Positions 26,293 through 35,345 of a DNA stretch of 55,292 nucleotides are shown here, in pieces. The DNA lies in NCBI GenBank assembly GCA_002728755.1, contig PBVT01000048.1, forward strand, positions 1-55,292. The letters are read 5' to 3'. Source of the stretch: Myxococcales bacterium (GTDB taxonomy: Bacteria > Myxococcota_A > UBA9042 > UBA3505). The first letter of the stretch is position 1. Each line of letters begins with the position of its first letter. The translations under genes and the position numbers were made by a program. Under the pieces are notes generated by a model. It saw nothing but the letters and a program-made list of their open reading frames with translations, was not told where the DNA came from and made no database searches.

Positions 26293-28161
26293 CTACGGAG
26301 TCGGCTCTGACATCAGTTCAAAATAGTGCCGTACGCCTTCACGGTATCGTTCCGGAATACGGGCGTTCAATAGTTCATCTTCTATATTCCTGGGGGCAAC
26401 AACCTTTCCATTCTTGCCCTCACCAAGCACCTTGGCACCCCGACGGGTCTTCTCATTGAAGGTCCCAGCCTTGCCGTCTGTACCCAATCGATGATCCTGG
26501 GTTTTGCCATTCAGCTTGGTACGACTGCCCATCGAATCTTTTTCGTGTGAAGAGCCGGGCTTCGAACCCTTCGGCCCCGCCGCACTCTTACCGCTGGAGC
26601 TACTCCCTTTGGGTCCTTGCTTCCTACCCAGCCGCTCCGGGCCGCGTTTCCCAGCTCCCCCGCGGCGGCCAAGGCGCCGCTCAATTCGCTCTCGCTCCAT
26701 GGAACGACGAAGGCGTCGATTGACCTTCTCCATAGACGAATTCATTTTTTTCTTTGCTTCCCGTCGCTGGCTCTCCTGCGACAATTGGCGCAACGACTCC
26801 CGCACACCGCTCTTCGAAGATTTTCCCGCCTGGTCCGATTTCTTACCTGCCTGCTTCTCTCCCTTCTGACCCTTCTGGGCATTGGCTCCGTCGGTATTAC
26901 TCTTCTGAGGAGGCTTCTGAGCAGCCTTCTTCTTATTGGACTCTAGATTTCGTCGTAGCTTTTCGAGACCGGGAGATTGTTTGCCAGCACGCTTTTTCAT
27001 GTCCTTTTTGAGTCCCGCCAGCTTTTTCTTCAATCGCTCCTGAAGCCGCTTCAGACGACGTTCGGCCGCCCCACTTCGCTTCTTGGACATGGCGTCGCTC
27101 AACTTCTTCTCCAGGCCCTTATGTTTGCGGGCCAGCTCAGCCAGCTGCTTGTCAGTCAAACTCTTAGCAAGCTTTTCGGCCAGCCGCGCCAACGCATCTG
27201 GATTCTTCTCCGCCAGTTTTTCAGCCAGGCGGGATAAGGCCTTAAAGACCGCAGAGGGCTTTTCTTCTTTCGAGATTTTCTCACCATGCTCTTCCAACAT
27301 CTTTCGGGCAGCTTTCTCGAACTTCTTTGCGGCCTTTTGGAGATCTTTATCGCTCAGCTCCTGCTTCTTACTCTCCTGCGCCATCCGGGCCTGTAGATGT
27401 TTCAACCGTGCCAGAGCATCCGGTCGGGTCACGCGCCCCTCCTTGAGCTCCTTTACCAGGCCACGAACCGCCACCTCGAGTTGCCTCTGTTCGGGCGTCG
27501 CCACTCCATTCAATTCCTGCAACGTGTCCAGAGTCTGTTCCAGGTCTTCGATCGCTTCTTTGTCATCCGGGCTCTGTAGCGCGGCCAACTCTGGAACAGA
27601 CACATCGGTATTGAGGTGCATTCCGCGAATGGCGTCGAGTGTCCCGGCAGGACCGATACGAGCGGGAAGGTTCTGGGCAAAGAAGCAGCACACCAGAGCT
27701 AACGCCGCCGGGTAGATACGACGAATCACCTGGGGCGGATAGGCCACCAGGAAGCGAATCTTTTCACAGGCAACCACAGCTCGTTGAAGAATTGCCTCAC
27801 GAACGGCCGGGGCCCTGTTCTCTCCGTCGCGTTCCGACTCTATCAATTCAAACGCGCTCAATAGAAGATCGTCGAACCCATGACTCCGATCAATTTGATG
27901 GAATACGAGGCGCTCTCGTACCGGCCAAACAAAGCCCAGAAACGCTCCTAGGCCAGCAGGTAACCCAAACCAGAGTCCCAGAGCAGACTCCAAAATAGCG
28001 GGCCGTATCTGAATAAACCAACAAACAACCACCAAAACCAACGCGAGCAGTCCACCGGCGGTCAGCCCCAACACCCCGGTACGCAGGGCTCGATATACCC
28101 GCAGTTTCCAGAGCTGTCGTGCGAATGCCTGGCGTAATGATATTTCGGAGGTCGTTGCCAT
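26293..28161 (-). CDS. DUF4175-like membrane protein with a long lysine-rich coiled coil
   Basis: A 622-residue protein, first gene of the operon. Two helices at about 27-50 and 60-80 and a third near 148-165 anchor it; a region like the start of DUF4175 proteins surrounds them. From about 200 to 400 it is a highly charged helix with repeated units such as LAEKLAEK and LAKSLTDKQLAELA, strongly predicted coiled coil. From 400 to 590 it is low-complexity Lys/Gly/Ser/Arg, very basic. The end, RIPERYREGVRHYFE, resembles the conserved C-terminal motif of DUF4175-type proteins in MoxR clusters. No enzymatic motif is seen. The basic part could bind nucleic acid, phospholipid or an anionic polymer; this is inference. 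The start codon ATG28161 is supported by the promoter just upstream. Confidence 0.7.
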   Translation of the reverse strand: MATTSEISLRQAFARQLWKLRVYRALRTGVLGLTAGGLLALVLVVVCWFIQIRPAILESALGLWFGLPAGLGAFLGFVWPVRERLVFHQIDRSHGFDDLLLSAFELIESERDGENRAPAVREAILQRAVVACEKIRFLVAYPPQVIRRIYPAALALVCCFFAQNLPARIGPAGTLDAIRGMHLNTDVSVPELAALQSPDDKEAIEDLEQTLDTLQELNGVATPEQRQLEVAVRGLVKELKEGRVTRPDALARLKHLQARMAQESKKQELSDKDLQKAAKKFEKAARKMLEEHGEKISKEEKPSAVFKALSRLAEKLAEKNPDALARLAEKLAKSLTDKQLAELARKHKGLEKKLSDAMSKKRSGAAERRLKRLQERLKKKLAGLKKDMKKRAGKQSPGLEKLRRNLESNKKKAAQKPPQKSNTDGANAQKGQKGEKQAGKKSDQAGKSSKSGVRESLRQLSQESQRREAKKKMNSSMEKVNRRLRRSMERERIERRLGRRGGAGKRGPERLGRKQGPKGSSSSGKSAAGPKGSKPGSSHEKDSMGSRTKLNGKTQDHRLGTDGKAGTFNEKTRRGAKVLGEGKNGKVVAPRNIEDELLNARIPERYREGVRHYFELMSEPTP

Positions 28162-28225
28162 CTCTCTATCTTAACGCATAACCGAGCAAAAGGATTCTCC
28201 GGTTCCGATCTGCTTTCTCCGATGG

Positions 28226-28254
28226 ATTGTACCCCAAGTCGAAATTCAGTTCGA
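28226..28254 (-). promoter_or_regulatory. Promoter of the MoxR/DUF58/VWA operon
   Basis: On the minus strand TCGAAC (28254-28249), 17 bases, then TACAAT (28231-28226). The -10 matches five of six and the -35 three of six. It lies 65 bases before the first gene of the operon. The -35 falls inside the dyad at 28238-28255. Confidence 0.45.
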
Positions 28255-28255
28255 C
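28238..28255. promoter_or_regulatory. Operator-like dyad GTCGAA-N6-TTCGAC
   Basis: A perfect 6-bp inverted repeat with six bases between the arms, covering the -35 and part of the spacer of the promoter for the minus-strand operon, and about 80 bases before xseA. Its position is what a repressor site would need. The binding protein is unknown. Confidence 0.45.
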
Positions 28256-28334
28256 GCCTGCAATAGATTGGGTGACCAAGACACCCGGTAATGATAGGGT
28301 TCCCCGGATTCAACGGCCAATATGGACCACCACC

Positions 28335-29732
28335 TTGCTTTACGAAACCTCTACGCCATCCTCCATGCGAAATCCCGCCGTAGGTGTACGCCAGCTGGTC
28401 AACCAGCTGCGGGCTGTCGTGGAAGAATCCTTTGGTTTTGTGGCCGTGGAAGGCGAGGTCTCACGGATATCAACACCAGCAAGTGGACATATCTACTTTG
28501 ACTTGATCGAAGAAGATTCCAAGATACCGGCCGTCATGTTTCGCGGTCGTATGCGTGGCGGTGCCCCTCCCTGCCTCCAGGCCGGGAACCGGGTTCGCCT
28601 ATATGGAAATGTCACCATCTACCCGCAGGGTGGGCGGTACCAAATCATTGTGGAGCGCGCGGAGCCGGCCGGTGTTGGGGCACTCCTGGCTGCGTTGGAA
28701 GAGCTGAAAAAGAAGCTATTGGGAGAGGGGCTCTTCGAGCAGGAACGCAAAAAGCCGATTCCGTTCCTACCACGAACTATCGGTATCGTAACGTCCCCGA
28801 CAGGTGCTGCCGTTCGAGACATCGTCCGCACGATTCTCACACGCTATCCAGCCCATGTGTTAGTAGCCCCTACGCGTGTCCAGGGGCAGGATGCCCCCCC
28901 AGAGATTGTACGCGCCATCGAAGACCTGGACCGCATCCCCGAGGTGGATGTGATCGTCGTCGCGCGTGGCGGTGGAAGTCTCGAAGACCTGTTCTGCTTC
29001 AACGACGAACGAGTGGTTCGAGCGATTGGGGCCGCGTCCACACCAGTCGTAACCGGGATTGGTCATGAGATCGATACGACCCTGGCTGATCTGGTCGCAG
29101 ATATTCGAACAGCGACACCGACAGCAGCGGGCGAATATGTGGTGCCCGACCGATTCGAACTACAAAACCGGCTCGATGAATTGAAGATGCGATGTGGGAG
29201 ACAGTCTCGTCGGCAACTCCGGCAATCGTCCATGCAGCTGGCATCTCTTGGCAATCGATTACGTAGTCCCCAGGACCAGATTCAGCTACGTATGCAGCGA
29301 CTCGATGAATACCATCTTCGACTGCAGCGAAGTATACGCTCTACCCATCAGGCCGGAGCGCAAAGACTCGCGGCGATGGAGCGGCATCTATCCGCCCTTC
29401 ATCCAAAACAACGGATCAAACAGGTGCAAGCGAGACTTAGTGAACTGCGCCAACGCCTCCAGCGTTCGAGTCGGCAGATCGCAGCATCAGGCCGCGAACG
29501 TTTGGAACAGAATATTGGTACGCTCCGGGCCCTATCACCGGAAGCCCACCTCGCACGTGGATATGCCCTGGTTCAGGGTGACGATGGAATACTACGCTCT
29601 ACCGAAGATGTGTCCCGGGGCGATCGCCTCCGGGTCGTTCTTCATGAAGGTGCAATGGATGTCGCAGTAGAGGATCTTTTGGAAGGTCCGTTTGACAACC
29701 ATGCCTCAAGAAAGGCAGAGGAACAGAATTGA
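28335..29732 (+). CDS. xseA: Exodeoxyribonuclease VII large subunit
   Basis: XseA is the catalytic subunit of exonuclease VII, which degrades single-stranded DNA to oligonucleotides in repair. The OB-fold starts at VGVRQLVNQLRAVVEE, followed by VAVEGEVSRI and GHIYFDLIEED. The catalytic domain has TIGIVTSPTGAAVRDI, VIVVARGGGSLEDLFCFNDE and TPVVTGIGHEIDTTLADLVAD, all diagnostic. A coiled-coil region and the terminal ARGYALVQ segment complete a normal-length protein of 465 residues. The start is uncertain: TTG28335 gives an N-terminus like other XseA proteins, ATG28365 is also possible, and the ORF is open to 28227 without a good ribosome-binding site. No xseB small-subunit gene follows; the next gene starts 15 bases on. 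Exo VII needs XseB, so it must lie elsewhere. Confidence 0.93.
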   Translation: MLYETSTPSSMRNPAVGVRQLVNQLRAVVEESFGFVAVEGEVSRISTPASGHIYFDLIEEDSKIPAVMFRGRMRGGAPPCLQAGNRVRLYGNVTIYPQGGRYQIIVERAEPAGVGALLAALEELKKKLLGEGLFEQERKKPIPFLPRTIGIVTSPTGAAVRDIVRTILTRYPAHVLVAPTRVQGQDAPPEIVRAIEDLDRIPEVDVIVVARGGGSLEDLFCFNDERVVRAIGAASTPVVTGIGHEIDTTLADLVADIRTATPTAAGEYVVPDRFELQNRLDELKMRCGRQSRRQLRQSSMQLASLGNRLRSPQDQIQLRMQRLDEYHLRLQRSIRSTHQAGAQRLAAMERHLSALHPKQRIKQVQARLSELRQRLQRSSRQIAASGRERLEQNIGTLRALSPEAHLARGYALVQGDDGILRSTEDVSRGDRLRVVLHEGAMDVAVEDLLEGPFDNHASRKAEEQN

Positions 29733-29747
29733 TGATTGGAGAAGACC

Positions 29748-31208
<1,461 letters not shown>

Positions 31209-31236
31209 ATACCAGCCCGTTGAATTTGGAAACCCG

Positions 31237-31278
31237 CCGCGTGGGCAAACCGCGTGACTACACCCCGTTTTTTATGCT
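31237..31278 (+). promoter_or_regulatory. Possible efp promoter with direct repeats
   Basis: Two copies of CCGCGTG (31237-31243 and 31250-31256), 13 bases apart, lie upstream of a -10-like TATGCT (31273-31278). With a 17-base spacer the second repeat occupies the -35 position, which itself has no consensus, as at activator-dependent promoters. A T-run precedes the -10. The start codon is 34 bases downstream. Confidence 0.25.
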
Positions 31279-31311
31279 AGAACGCTCGAAGGGAACAAGA
31301 GAGGAATAACG

Positions 31312-31878
31312 ATGCACGAAACAGCTGACTTCAGAAAGGGCCTGAAAGTGGAGATTGACGACGAGCCATACATCATCGTGGATTTCCAGCATGTGAAACC
31401 CGGAAAAGGGAACCAATTTACGCGAACAAAACTGAAGAATCTGCTCACCGGCTATATGTTGGAACGCACCTACCGGTCTGGTGAAAAACTCGGGGTTCCC
31501 GACATCAGCGAACAGACATGCTCCTTTCTGTACGCCGATGGCGACACCTACCACTTCATGGATAACCAGACTTACGAACAGACGGAGATCCCTGGCGAGA
31601 GTCTTGGTGATACGATTAAATACCTGATTGAGAATCTCAAGGTGCAGCTTCTCTTCTATCGTGGTCGCGCAGTTAACGTCGATCTCCCCAACTTTGTGGA
31701 GATGGAGGTCACCGAATCTGCTCCAGGAGTAAAGGGAGATACGGCCAGTGGTGGTACAAAACCCGCCTCATTTATCACCGGTCTTACGGTTCAGGTCCCC
31801 TTCCATATCAATGAAGGGGATGTGCTGAAGATTGATACTCGTTCTGGACAGTATGTGGAACGTGTTCGCCGGGCCTGA
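31312..31878 (+). CDS. efp: Translation elongation factor P
   Basis: EF-P binds between the P and E sites of the ribosome and helps peptide bond formation at consecutive prolines. The 188-residue protein has the three beta-domain layout of the family: an N-terminal KOW-like domain starting TADFRKGLKVEID, an OB domain, and a C-terminal OB domain with the EF-P signature TGLTVQVPFHINEGDVLKIDTRSGQYVERV. The modification loop reads KPGKGNQF with Lys32 at its tip, which is the lysine class rather than the arginine class; beta-lysylation by EpmA/EpmB is possible but those genes are not in the window. GAGAGGA precedes the ATG at a good distance. It lies 103 bases after the sigma-54 regulator and 14 bases before the TPR gene. 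Confidence 0.97.
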   Translation: MHETADFRKGLKVEIDDEPYIIVDFQHVKPGKGNQFTRTKLKNLLTGYMLERTYRSGEKLGVPDISEQTCSFLYADGDTYHFMDNQTYEQTEIPGESLGDTIKYLIENLKVQLLFYRGRAVNVDLPNFVEMEVTESAPGVKGDTASGGTKPASFITGLTVQVPFHINEGDVLKIDTRSGQYVERVRRA

Positions 31879-31892
31879 TTAGAGTTGCAGTA

Positions 31893-33494
31893 GTGGACCC
31901 CAGCAACACCCAAGACGAGTCTGCCGAACAAGCTGTGTCGGTGCCGACTCCAGAAGACGTCGATAACCTTGCCGCGTGCAAGAAGCTCGTCGAGCAAGAG
32001 CCGGATAACCCAGAAGCGCTACTTTCCTATGGGCAGGCCCTGGTCAGTCACAACGAATTGGATCTGGCACTTAAACAGTTGTCCAAAGCTGCCGATATTC
32101 TGACCAGTACGGACCAACTGGAAAAAGCGATTCAGACACGTGAGAACCTTGCCATGATTCAGCCGGGGGATGTCGCCAACCTATTTGATTTGGCAGACAT
32201 ATACGAACGAACGGACCGTCGGGATGATGCCATCACGACTCTAAAGAAATGTGCCGTAACAGCCCGGGAAAAAGACGACTGGGACACGCGCTACAAGTCT
32301 ATCCGGCAGATACTGGCGATGGATCGTTCGAATGTTCGCGCGCAACTGCAGCTCATTGAAGAGTGCGCAAAAAACGAAAAAGTCGAACTCGCAGCTGAAC
32401 ATCTGGCCGAACTATCGATCCAACTGGAACAACAAGAGCGATGGGATACTTTCATCCCTGTAATGCAGCGACTCTTACATTTCGTGCCAGAACAAGTGGA
32501 TGGGCTGGAAAAGCTAGCACGTGCTCACCTACATAAGGGAGAACCGGAGTTGGCACTTCCGAGACTCCGAACCTGTTATAGCATGGACCCTGAATCACCG
32601 ACTGTGCTCGGGCTTTTGGCCGACGCATTCAACCAATTAGGGCAACCAAGTAAGGCAACTGCGACCTTAAAGAAAAAGGCCGCAGTCTACGAGAAGAACG
32701 GTATGGACGCCGAATACCGTGAGGTTCTACGTCAGTTATTAGCGACGGATCCGGCGACGTCCGGCATTAAGAAGATCCTCAAAGGTTCGGAAGCAGATGC
32801 CAACGAATCCGAGGATACGCTGGGTGAGCTCGAAATATCCGAAGTATCCGACGAAGAAATTGACGCGCTCATCGAGGAGATTCAGAGCATCGAAGACGAT
32901 GGTGAATTATCTGTAGGTTCTCTGCTCTCCGATGACGACGTCATGGCAGAGGCCCCACCCCAGATGAGCCCTTTACTCATCGAAGACAACCTGGAGGACT
33001 CCACAGCGGCTCCCACCAGAGCCCCATTCCCAACTGTTACTGAAGACAGCGTCATCACATCCATAACAGGCGACGATCTGCAGGCCATTGGTATTGGTAA
33101 TACCGCGAGTCGAGCCACCAAAGATGAGATCGAGAGTCTGGTCGCAATGTTTGAAAAGGAGTTGGCCGACGAAGACACAGAATCGGGAATCGGACTGGAT
33201 ACCGACGAATTAGAGGCGTTGAATCTCGAGGCGGACTTTGAGACCTATCCGTCGGAAATACCGCCGATGGCGGTCCCGGATAATGACAATACGGAGACCT
33301 CGCAAAGACTCCCTGATGCTATCGAAGAAGAGACGTCGGACGAGCCGGACGCCAATATGAGCGCGGAACTCGAGGAACTGGATTTCTACATAGAAAATGG
33401 TCTCATCGACGAAGCCAGTGATTTGCTTACAGAGTTAGAGAAACAGTTTCCTGACGCAGAAGAGCTCGCGGAACGCCGTAAGCTCCTGTCATGA
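31893..33494 (+). CDS. TPR-repeat protein with an acidic C-terminal region
   Basis: A 533-residue cytoplasmic protein without signal or membrane segment. From about 25 to 290 it is built of tetratricopeptide-like helices (for example PEALLSYGQALVSHNELDLA, DVANLFDLADIYERTDRRDD, SPTVLGLLADAFNQLGQPSK), probably six or seven units. From 300 to 490 it is strongly acidic and low in complexity, with short hydrophobic patches such as TLGELEISEVSDEEIDALIEEI. A last helical unit, LEELDFYIENGLIDEASDLL, closes the protein. This layout recalls myxobacterial TPR scaffolds of unknown function. The start GTG31893 is 14 bases after the efp stop. It likely mediates protein contacts; partners are unknown. Confidence 0.8.
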   Translation: MDPSNTQDESAEQAVSVPTPEDVDNLAACKKLVEQEPDNPEALLSYGQALVSHNELDLALKQLSKAADILTSTDQLEKAIQTRENLAMIQPGDVANLFDLADIYERTDRRDDAITTLKKCAVTAREKDDWDTRYKSIRQILAMDRSNVRAQLQLIEECAKNEKVELAAEHLAELSIQLEQQERWDTFIPVMQRLLHFVPEQVDGLEKLARAHLHKGEPELALPRLRTCYSMDPESPTVLGLLADAFNQLGQPSKATATLKKKAAVYEKNGMDAEYREVLRQLLATDPATSGIKKILKGSEADANESEDTLGELEISEVSDEEIDALIEEIQSIEDDGELSVGSLLSDDDVMAEAPPQMSPLLIEDNLEDSTAAPTRAPFPTVTEDSVITSITGDDLQAIGIGNTASRATKDEIESLVAMFEKELADEDTESGIGLDTDELEALNLEADFETYPSEIPPMAVPDNDNTETSQRLPDAIEEETSDEPDANMSAELEELDFYIENGLIDEASDLLTELEKQFPDAEELAERRKLLS

Positions 33495-33515
33495 AATGAG
33501 AAGTAAAGGGTGATC

Positions 33516-34520
33516 ATGAGAACGCGTAAGAACAGTTATTCCTCACGACGCATGTTCTTATTCCTCTGTGTGTTCTGGCTCAGTGCCATTACGGGCGGCT
33601 GTGCAACCACTTCTACCCAAATCGAAGCAGTCACACCAACGGCCGCGGCGAAACTGACACCGATATCCTTCCATGTGGTCGATGTCGGCCAGGGTGACGG
33701 AACCATTCTTACTACGAGCAGTGGTCAAACGATGGTTATCGACACCGGCACCCGAAAAGGCGGCCGCCTTCTGCTACAGGAACTGGAACGCCTGAATATT
33801 CAGGGGATCGATCTGCTTGTTCTTAGTCATCCGCATAATGATCATATCGGAGGCACACGAGACCTTCTCTCTCGATTCCGTGTGGAAAAGGCCTGGATCA
33901 GCGGTTTTGAAGCAACGACGCAGGTTCACCGGAAAACACTCGCGGCCTTGAAAGCAGCAAATGTGGACGTATCCATCGTGCGCCGATCGGATCGTATGAC
34001 CCTGACAAAGGGAGTCGACATCACCGTTCTGGCCCCGGAAGACCCGCTTATCAATCGCTCACGCTCCAACGCCAACGCCAACTCCATCGTCTTATGGATT
34101 CAGCATGGTGCCGTTGATTTCCTTTTGACGGGAGACGCAGAACACGAGACCGAAAAACGAGTCCTTAGAGTTCTCGAAGGTATGGGGCCAGAAGACGTCG
34201 AAGTTCTGAAAGTAGCCCATCACGGTAGTAAGTATGCAAGCACAGCGTCCTTTCTGAGCCGTGTAAAGCCGGAGGTTGCGATAATCTCCTGCGGGCGGAA
34301 CAACCGCTACCGTCACCCTAGTCCAGAAACGCTCGAGCGTCTGACGGGTGCTGGAGCAAAAATCTACCGTACAGACATCCACGGAACGGTGCGTATTCAT
34401 TCCAACGGCACCTCCGTAAAGGTCGAGACCAGCATGGGTCCAGAGGCAAGAGTCTACCCTATAAAAAGTTGGGGAATAGTCGTGTCCCACTCGTCTGTTC
34501 CATGCCATAACGCAGCATAG
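33516..34520 (+). CDS. Secreted lipoprotein with a ComEC-type metallo-beta-lactamase domain
   Basis: A 334-residue lipoprotein. The signal peptide ends in the lipobox TGGC, with Cys29 as the acylated residue. The rest is the metallo-beta-lactamase fold found as the C-terminal domain of ComEC/Rec2: SFHVVDVGQGDGTIL with the invariant GQGD, then SHPHNDH (His105, His107, Asp109, His110), TGDAEHE for the bridging Asp, and VAHHGS for another metal His. In full ComEC a competence transmembrane channel precedes this domain; here it stands alone at the membrane surface. GTG33510 is in frame, but AAAGGG fits ATG33516. It precedes a ComEA-like gene by 132 bases. It could be a nuclease acting on incoming DNA; substrate is inference. 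Confidence 0.83.
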   Translation: MRTRKNSYSSRRMFLFLCVFWLSAITGGCATTSTQIEAVTPTAAAKLTPISFHVVDVGQGDGTILTTSSGQTMVIDTGTRKGGRLLLQELERLNIQGIDLLVLSHPHNDHIGGTRDLLSRFRVEKAWISGFEATTQVHRKTLAALKAANVDVSIVRRSDRMTLTKGVDITVLAPEDPLINRSRSNANANSIVLWIQHGAVDFLLTGDAEHETEKRVLRVLEGMGPEDVEVLKVAHHGSKYASTASFLSRVKPEVAIISCGRNNRYRHPSPETLERLTGAGAKIYRTDIHGTVRIHSNGTSVKVETSMGPEARVYPIKSWGIVVSHSSVPCHNAA

Positions 34521-34530
34521 GTCTGATTCT

Positions 34531-34567
34531 ACCTCGGGTTCGAATTCCTTGTTTGGACGACCGAGGT
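34531..34567. repeat. Inverted repeat ACCTCGG/CCGAGGT in the gap before the ComEA-like gene
   Basis: A perfect 7-bp stem (34531-34537 with 34561-34567) around a 23-base loop, just after the lipoprotein stop. No T-run follows on either side. It may be a transcript-stabilising or weak termination structure. The remaining gap to 34652 holds a small CCCGT/ACGGG hairpin near 34594 and no clear promoter. Confidence 0.3.
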
Positions 34568-34652
34568 GGCATGAAAACCGTCAACGCGTTAAGCTATGGG
34601 CCCCGTTACGTACGGGAACCGATAAAAACAGGACCTGTCTCGGAGTTAATCT

Positions 34653-35345
34653 ATGGATAACTGTACTCGGTTTAGGATCACGATCCTGACTATCCTTATC
34701 CCTCTTATCCTTTGTTGGAGTTCCACTGTCCTCGCACAGGTAAACATCAACAAAGCCTCTGCGGCAGAGCTCCAACAGCTTCCCGGAATCGGACCAAAGA
34801 AAGCCAGTCTCGTAGTTGAATACCGAGATAGTAACGGGGCCTTCCGTACCGTAGACGAGCTCATACGGGTAAAGGGTATCGGCCCCAAGACCCTGGAACG
34901 TATTCGCCCTCTTGCAATCGTTGGGGATGGGCAGACCGTCAAAAAAGCATCGAGTACCAAATCTGCCAGCACAAGCTCCGGCACGCTCAACGTCAATACT
35001 GCTTCCGCGTCCCAGTTAGTCCAACTCAAAGGCGTTGGTCCCACTCTCGCAAAGCGGATTGTCGCCAACCGGGAGATGCATGGGCCCTTCTTTCGTGTCG
35101 AGGATATGCGTCGTGTTAAAGGAATCGGTGAGAAATCTGTGCAACGAATACGTGGTGCGACAATGTTCACTCTTAATGTGAACGACGCCAGCCAGGATGA
35201 GTTCAGCGCATTCGGCTTTACAAACGCGGCAAACATCATCGCATGGCGTAAGAAAAACGGAGCCTTCAAATCTCCTGAGGCACTCCTGAAAGTTCCGGAT
35301 ACAGACTCCAAATTTCTTAAGCGTGTACGGCCCATATTGAAGTGA
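34653..35345 (+). CDS. Exported protein with three ComEA-type helix-hairpin-helix units
   Basis: A 230-residue protein with a signal peptide of about 28 residues (core ILTILIPLILCW, cleavage after LAQ or nearby). Three tandem ComEA-like HhH domains follow: residues about 29-90 (VNINKASAAELQQLPGIGP and VKGIGPKTLERI), about 112-170 (LNVNTASASQLVQLKGVGP and VKGIGEKSVQRI), and about 172-230, which keeps LNVNDAS but has lost the GIG hairpins. ComEA binds double-stranded DNA during uptake and normally has one such unit. The first two units should bind DNA; the third is degenerate. It ends in a GTGA overlap with uvrC, so both are translated together. There is no membrane anchor besides the signal. 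Confidence 0.87.
   Translation: MDNCTRFRITILTILIPLILCWSSTVLAQVNINKASAAELQQLPGIGPKKASLVVEYRDSNGAFRTVDELIRVKGIGPKTLERIRPLAIVGDGQTVKKASSTKSASTSSGTLNVNTASASQLVQLKGVGPTLAKRIVANREMHGPFFRVEDMRRVKGIGEKSVQRIRGATMFTLNVNDASQDEFSAFGFTNAANIIAWRKKNGAFKSPEALLKVPDTDSKFLKRVRPILK

Noticed and set aside
27083-27715. A 210-codon open frame antisense to the lysine-rich coiled-coil protein
   Set aside because: Its Ser/Phe/Ala-rich composition is the complement of Lys/Glu/Arg codons; it is not a real gene.
34537-34548. GGTTCGAATTCC, which looks like a tRNA T-arm
   Set aside because: The flanking bases do not form a T-stem, acceptor stem or anticodon arm; it is a chance match.
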